From: JADJOY01 sp046331705 [NCBI: bacterium]
GTDB taxonomy: Bacteria; JADJOY01
Assembly: GCA_046331705.1 (NCBI GenBank)
Contig: JAXLQJ010000009.1
Location: 124,001-188,000 of the forward strand
Reading direction: 5' to 3'
DNA length: 64,000 bases
Of this stretch, positions 59,537 through 64,000 are shown piece after piece. The notes beneath the pieces were generated by a model that had not been told where the DNA came from, made no database searches, and saw nothing but the letters and a program-made list of their open reading frames with translations. The first letter of the stretch is position 1. The number at the start of each line of letters is the position of its first letter. The position numbers were made by a program, and so were the translations under genes.

Positions 59537-60022
59537 CTCGCGATCTCCTCGGATATGACGCGTTGCACCAGCATACCCATCGCGCGCCGGAGTCCGCAAC
59601 CTTCGGGGCGCGTTTTCGTCAGGCCGAACATGGGATTGCGCCGCCGAGCGCGACGGCTCGCCGGATGAATCCACGGCGTCGGCGGCATCCTGGGAAGCCG
59701 CCCGGAACTGTCTTCTTTTGCAGACAAATTCGGAAGATTGTGGACGCTCACGCTCAAGCGATCATGCAAACGAGGCGCCAGTGAACTCGGGAGGCGGGAT
59801 CGTGCGGGAAGCATCATCGACACGCAGTGCGTCATAGCGCGCGCACAGCGCGCCCGCCAAGCCTGCGACAGGCGACCGGAGTCCCGGCTCCAGCGCCGCT
59901 GGTGACTCTCCCTATTCCGGCGGCGGATCCGCTCGCGAGCGGTCACCCTTGCCACGCGATGCGGCGGCGCATGAACATGGTTCGCTCGACTTGCGCTCAT
60001 CGTCGGCACACCGCACCGTCGC
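59537..60022. other. Divergent intergenic region between synthase operon and exporter gene
   Basis: No convincing gene is present in these 486 bases. An AT-rich patch (about 59711-59743, TCTTCTTTTGCAGACAAATT and following) stands out in otherwise GC-rich DNA and may hold control sites for either direction. The 59800-59950 part has no obvious structure. Confidence 0.5.
59570..59599 (-). promoter_or_regulatory. Possible promoter of the synthase operon
   Basis: On the minus strand TTGCGG and TATGCT are spaced by 18 bases, ending 33 bases before the ATG of the first synthase. The -10 element is a fair match and the -35 is weaker. The leader would contain the GAGGAG ribosome site. Confidence 0.35.
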
Positions 60023-62320
60023 ATGCTTCCCAAGCGTCGCCCCGACCTGGAAATCCTCCGGACCGGCCCGACCACCTTTTTGGTGGCGGACCCCAGGACG
60101 GGGACATCCTACACCTGTGGGACGGCCGAGCGCGTGCTGCTTGCGCTGGTGGACGGCAGCCGTACCCCGGAGCAAGTCGCCGCGACCTACAGCGAACGTG
60201 CCGGTCAACCGATCGCGCTGCGCACCGTGGTCGAGTTCATCGAGCAGCTTCGTAGCCTGGGCTTTCTCGACGAGCCCGGCGCGGTGCCGCTCGCCGCCGT
60301 CGCGGCGCCGACGCCGCCGCTCGCCGCGGCGCTCGCCACCTCGCCGACCCCGGTGGGCGGTGTGAACGTCTTCTTCGACGTGCTCGCCGTGTTCTTCGGC
60401 TGGCTCTTCCATCCCCTCACCCTCGTCCCGATCGTGTCGATGGCGATGCTGGGGATCGCGGTGCTGGTGCAGGAATGGGAGCGCTACGAGACCCAGTTCG
60501 GCACGCTCACGCGCACGCTGCCGATCCTCAACCTCGCGATCTTCTCCCTGGCGCAGACCGTCGTGTTCATGAATCTGCCGCGCGAGGTGGCGGTGGGAGT
60601 CGCGTGCCGGCGCTTCGGCGGCCGCGTGCGCCGCTTCCACCTCTACTGGGTCGCGGATCTCATTCCATTCGTGAACTGCGACACCGGCGACTCGATCCAC
60701 CGCATGCGCGACCGCGCTCGCTGGACCGTGCTCACCGCGGGGCTGTGGACGCAGGTCGCGATCTTCGCCATCGCGGCGCTGGGCTGGGGGATCGCCGATC
60801 CCCACTCGGACCTCAGCCGCTTCTGGCTGTTGCTGGTGCCGCCCTGCGTGGTCGGCCTGGCGCTGCACGCCGTGATCTTCCTGCGTTACGACGGCTACCG
60901 GATCCTGTGCGCGTACTTGCGCGACGGCCAGATCCGCGAGCGCGCGCTGGGTGAAACCCGCGCCTGGCTCTCGGGCCGCCCCGGCCCCGCGGCGCTCGGC
61001 GAGCGCGAGCGCTTCTGGCTGCGCGCGTACGGCATCGGCTACTACGTCTTTCTCGTCGCGGCGCAGCTCACCTTGTTGATCGGCGGCGGGTGGTGGCTCG
61101 AGTCGCGGTTCGGTCCCAGCGGACTGGGATTCGGCCTGGCGGTGTACCTTTGGGCGTTTCGAAAGGAGGTCGGTGCGATCATGACGGACAACGAAGGGTA
61201 CCGCTGGCTGGTCCGCAAGGGCGGCTCGAAGACCGTGCGCTGGGCGCTGCGGATCGGCGGCTTGATCGTCGTGATCGTGGTCTTGCTGGCACCGTACGAT
61301 CGCGAGGTTTCCGGCGAATGCCGCGTGGTGGCGGGCGCCGAGGTGGGCTTGCGCGCGCAGCTCACGGACGAGGTCGTGGCGGTTCACGTGACGCCGGGTC
61401 AAGAGATCGAGGCGAACCAGCTGGTCGCCACGCTGAGCGGCCGCGAGCTCGTGACGCAGCTACGCACGGCGGAGGCCGAGCTCAAGCACGAGCAGGCCGA
61501 TCTCGATCGGCTGCTCAACGGCGTGCGGCCCGAGGACCTGGCGATCGCCGAGCACGAGCGCGACCTCGCCCGCAGCGAGCTCGCGTTCGCCGAGGACGAG
61601 CTCAAGCGTGAGCAGGCGCTGCTCGCGGGCAAGGCGTCGACGGCGGAGAAGGTCGAGACGGCGCGACGGCGACGCGACAGCGCCCAGCAGCGCCTCTCGA
61701 TCGCCGACCAAAATCTCGCGAAGACGCGCCAGGGCGCCCGCCCCGAGGACATCCAGGCGCATCAGGCGGAGGTCGAGCGGCTGACCGAACGCGTCCGCTA
61801 CTGCACGGCGCAACAGGCCCTGCTCGAGATCCGTTCGCCGATCGCCGGGCGGGTCATGACGCAGGACATCGCCGAGCGCGTGGGCCAGGTCGCCGAGAAG
61901 GGTGACCTCATCGCCGTGATTCAGGACGACCGCCACCTGCGCGTCGAGGTCGGCGCCGAGGAGGCGGCGGTCCCCGAGGTTCGCGAGGGCATGCCCGTGC
62001 ACGTGCGGCTGCGCGGCCTGAACGGGCGCCTCGTCACCGGCAAGGTGGCGAGCATCGTCCGCACCGCGGCGCCGGAAAGCGAGCTCGACGTGGACGCCTA
62101 CCGCACCGACCGCGAGGCGCACCTTCAGCAGTCGATGAAGCAGAGCGAGGACACCTACCAGGTGCGCGTGGTGGTGACGCTGGATCCGAGCGACGAGAAG
62201 CTCTCGCCCGGGATGACCGGCTTCGCGCGCATCGTGATCGGGCCGGACGTCTTCGGGCGCGCGGTGATCCGCCCGGTGCTGCGCTACCTGCGCACCGAGG
62301 TGTGGTCGTGGCTGCCGTGA
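60023..62320 (+). CDS. PqqD-like/pseudo-M50 membrane/HlyD-adaptor fusion protein
   Basis: This 765-residue protein has three parts. Residues 1-90 resemble a PqqD/RRE peptide-binding domain (DLEILRTGPTTFLVADP, TYSERAG, LRSLGFLDEP). About 110-415 is a multi-pass membrane region related to M50 site-2 proteases; at the place of HExxH it reads LPREVAVG, while FGGRVRRFHLYWVADLIPF and CDTGDS keep the flanking pattern, so the zinc site is lost. The C-terminal 340 residues are a HlyD-type adaptor with barrel, long coiled coil (about 475-590) and IRSPIAGRVMTQ lipoyl half. It should span the inner membrane and reach the periplasm. No ATP-binding exporter is adjacent. The ATG has no clear Shine-Dalgarno. 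Confidence 0.8.
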   Translation: MLPKRRPDLEILRTGPTTFLVADPRTGTSYTCGTAERVLLALVDGSRTPEQVAATYSERAGQPIALRTVVEFIEQLRSLGFLDEPGAVPLAAVAAPTPPLAAALATSPTPVGGVNVFFDVLAVFFGWLFHPLTLVPIVSMAMLGIAVLVQEWERYETQFGTLTRTLPILNLAIFSLAQTVVFMNLPREVAVGVACRRFGGRVRRFHLYWVADLIPFVNCDTGDSIHRMRDRARWTVLTAGLWTQVAIFAIAALGWGIADPHSDLSRFWLLLVPPCVVGLALHAVIFLRYDGYRILCAYLRDGQIRERALGETRAWLSGRPGPAALGERERFWLRAYGIGYYVFLVAAQLTLLIGGGWWLESRFGPSGLGFGLAVYLWAFRKEVGAIMTDNEGYRWLVRKGGSKTVRWALRIGGLIVVIVVLLAPYDREVSGECRVVAGAEVGLRAQLTDEVVAVHVTPGQEIEANQLVATLSGRELVTQLRTAEAELKHEQADLDRLLNGVRPEDLAIAEHERDLARSELAFAEDELKREQALLAGKASTAEKVETARRRRDSAQQRLSIADQNLAKTRQGARPEDIQAHQAEVERLTERVRYCTAQQALLEIRSPIAGRVMTQDIAERVGQVAEKGDLIAVIQDDRHLRVEVGAEEAAVPEVREGMPVHVRLRGLNGRLVTGKVASIVRTAAPESELDVDAYRTDREAHLQQSMKQSEDTYQVRVVVTLDPSDEKLSPGMTGFARIVIGPDVFGRAVIRPVLRYLRTEVWSWLP

Positions 62321-62381
62321 ACGGTCGCGCGGTCGCCGCCACGGGACGGCCTCGTGGGCGCGCGTCGGACGACGGTCGCGC

Positions 62382-63947
62382 TCACTTGGCGCGCAGCGCC
62401 GGCCCGCCGATGGCGCGCGCCAGATCGAACTGCGCGCGGTCGTAGCTCGCCAGCGCATTCGCGAGTGCGCTCTGCGCGCGCGTCAGCTCGAGCTCGGCGC
62501 GCAGCACCTCTTCCTGCACCGCCGCGCCCTCTCGGTAGCGGACCTTGGCCAGCTCGTAGGACTCGGCGTTGGCCCTCACCTCGCGCACGGCGGCGAGGAT
62601 CGTGCCCGCCGAGGCTTGCGAGCTGCGATAGGCCCGCACCACCTCGGATGCGACGGTACGCGTGACCTGCGTCTCGGCGACCTCGGCCTTGCGCCGCGCG
62701 GCTCGCGCCTTGTCGAGCTGCGAGAGGTTGGCGGGGTCGAGCGCCCACTCCGCTGCCGCCGTGTAAACCTCGCGGTCGTCGAGATCGCGGGGATTCGTGC
62801 CGAAGCCGCCGTATTCCGCCGTCAGCTTGAGCTGCGGGATGAGCCAGCGGTTCTCCCAATAGCCCTCGTTCTCGCGCGACGCCGCCAGCTCCCGCCCGAG
62901 CTGAGCCACCTCGGGACGATCCGCCACCGCACGCCGCACCAGCTCGTTCAAGTCGTCGAGCGCGATCAGCTCCACGGCGGCGATCGCATCCTCCGCGGGA
63001 ACGAGCTCGGTGGTGGGCGGCAATCCCAGCTGCTCGACGAGCTTCGCCGAGGCCACCGCCACCTGCCGCCGGGCCTCGAGCACGCCACGCTCCGCCTCCG
63101 CGAGCTTGGCCTGCGCGCGCAGCAGATCCACCTCGAGCCCAGCACCGCTCGACACCCGCGTGAGCTCGAGATCGACCAGCTCGCGGCCGTGACGCACCGA
63201 GCTCTCCGCGATCCACAGCTCGGCGCAGCTCTCGACCAGATCGAAGTAGCCGGTGGCCGCCGTGTGCAAGCTGTCGTGCGCCTCGACGCGAATCGCATCG
63301 AGCGCCCCGGCCAGGTGCTCCTCGGCTGCGGCGAGCGTGAAGAGCGCCGCATCCAAGTCGTAGCTGAGCGAGATCTTGGGGCCGAAAAACGAGTTCTGGT
63401 AGTTCGCCTCGAAGAAGCGGCCGGCGGTGCCTTGGGTGAAGCCGTTCAACAGACCGAACTTCGCCTGGGTCGCGACGCTCGGCAGCAGCGAGTCGCGCAC
63501 GATGCGCCGCTCGGCTTCCGCCACCGCCGCGTCCTCCTGCGCCATGCGCACGTCGAGCGCCTCGGCTCCCACCGTCGCCAGCAGCTCGGCGAGCGAGATC
63601 GGGCGCGCGCCGGCGAGCTCCGTCGCGAGCGGCATCGCCACGTCCGTGATCGACGTCGGCGTCGCGGGGACACCCGTCAGCGCCGCGCGGGCGCGCGCCT
63701 CCGTGGGCGAGGCGCCGGATTCGGACGGTCCGGAAGGTGCCGACGGTGCGGCGGGCGTGGACGGCGGGGGAGGTGCGACGCCGTCCCGTGACGCGCCTGC
63801 CGCGGCCTCGGGCAGGGCGCGCGGCGCGGGGATCCACACCGCGGGGTCGGGCGGCGTGAGGTCGACGGGATCGACGAAGAGACAACCCGCCGAGCCGAGC
63901 ATGGCGGCGGCCGCGACCACCACCGGCACGAGTGGGTGCTTGCTCAA
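62382..63947 (-). CDS. TolC-family outer-membrane efflux lipoprotein
   Basis: This 521-residue protein has a signal peptide ending in the lipobox GSAGC. A Pro/Ala/Ser-rich linker of about 75 residues (about 30-105) leads into two outer-membrane-efflux repeats with long helices (VGAEALDVRMAQEDAAVAEAE, RVSSGAGLEVDLLRAQAKLAEAE, KVRYREGAAVQEEVLRAELEL). The YGGFGTNP and NYQNSFFGPK segments fit the beta-barrel strands. It starts with TTG, supported by GGAGGA 6 bases upstream. It should form the outer-membrane channel of a tripartite export system. The convergent HlyD-fusion gene, 61 bases away, is the natural partner. The lipoylated NodT/OprM branch is likely. Confidence 0.9.
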   Translation of the reverse strand: MSKHPLVPVVVAAAAMLGSAGCLFVDPVDLTPPDPAVWIPAPRALPEAAAGASRDGVAPPPPSTPAAPSAPSGPSESGASPTEARARAALTGVPATPTSITDVAMPLATELAGARPISLAELLATVGAEALDVRMAQEDAAVAEAERRIVRDSLLPSVATQAKFGLLNGFTQGTAGRFFEANYQNSFFGPKISLSYDLDAALFTLAAAEEHLAGALDAIRVEAHDSLHTAATGYFDLVESCAELWIAESSVRHGRELVDLELTRVSSGAGLEVDLLRAQAKLAEAERGVLEARRQVAVASAKLVEQLGLPPTTELVPAEDAIAAVELIALDDLNELVRRAVADRPEVAQLGRELAASRENEGYWENRWLIPQLKLTAEYGGFGTNPRDLDDREVYTAAAEWALDPANLSQLDKARAARRKAEVAETQVTRTVASEVVRAYRSSQASAGTILAAVREVRANAESYELAKVRYREGAAVQEEVLRAELELTRAQSALANALASYDRAQFDLARAIGGPALRAK

Positions 63948-64000
63948 CGGGTTCCTCCACGCACCAAGACGGAACGCGGCGTCTCGATCGCGATCGATCC

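Noticed and set aside
59711-59743. AT-rich patch as a definite promoter
   Set aside because: No -35/-10 pair with acceptable spacing on either strand; kept only as a note on the intergenic region.

Overview
The window is very GC-rich chromosomal DNA (third codon positions almost all G or C) from a Gram-negative bacterium. The evidence is a TolC-type outer-membrane lipoprotein, a HlyD-type adaptor, several lipobox lipoproteins, periplasmic di-haem cytochromes and a ZraP-like periplasmic protein. The gene mix (PfaA-like lipid/polyketide synthases, RRE/HlyD fusions, hybrid PAS kinases) would suit a Myxococcota, Desulfobacterota or Binatota-type soil or sediment bacterium; this is inference, as there is no rRNA or marker gene here. 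No tRNA, rRNA, CRISPR array, transposase or integrase was seen.

Region 1 (1-11.4 kb) is amino-acid fermentation. On the plus strand a cyclic-2,3-diphosphoglycerate-synthetase-like GTPase, an ornithine carbamoyltransferase and a carbamate kinase lie head to tail. Convergent to them is a complete minus-strand operon for ornithine breakdown through 2,4-diaminopentanoate: ord-ortA-ortB-oraS-oraE-glmL-orr. Together they could turn citrulline or ornithine into ATP, acetyl-CoA, alanine and ammonia. A perfect 12-bp-arm palindrome lies between oraE and glmL.

Region 2 (11.4-30.2 kb) is redox and signalling. It holds a frameshifted di-haem peroxidase, a secreted alpha/beta-hydrolase lipoprotein, two tandem paralogous hybrid PAS histidine kinases, an arylsulfotransferase-like lipoprotein, a large lipoprotein with a transglycosylase-like end, an intact di-haem cytochrome with a C-terminal calcium-binding/sorting tail, and a ZraP-ZraS-ZraR-like metal or envelope-stress module preceded by an excellent sigma-54 promoter.

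Region 3 (30.2-38.1 kb) holds a two-gene acyl-CoA carboxylase operon with a 20-bp perfect palindrome upstream, a CocE/NonD-type hydrolase lipoprotein and a TPR protein.

Region 4 (38.1-59.6 kb) is the most unusual part: a nine-gene minus-strand operon for an iterative PfaA-like lipid/polyketide. A 2740-residue synthase (degenerate FMN-barrel region, KS, AT, four ACPs, KR) is followed by a second synthase (KS, AT, DH, phosphopantetheinyl transferase; one apparent frameshift in its linker). After these come an alkaline-phosphatase-superfamily protein, a beta-propeller/methyltransferase fusion, three SDRs (one lacking the catalytic triad), a stand-alone acyl carrier protein and a PHB-depolymerase-like esterase. 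GTGA overlaps, tiny gaps and good Shine-Dalgarno sequences support a single transcription unit.

Region 5 (59.6-64 kb) holds, divergent from the synthase operon, a PqqD-like/pseudo-M50 membrane/HlyD-adaptor fusion, and convergent to that a TolC-family lipoprotein: two parts of an envelope-spanning export route whose cargo could be, but is not shown to be, the product of the synthase operon.
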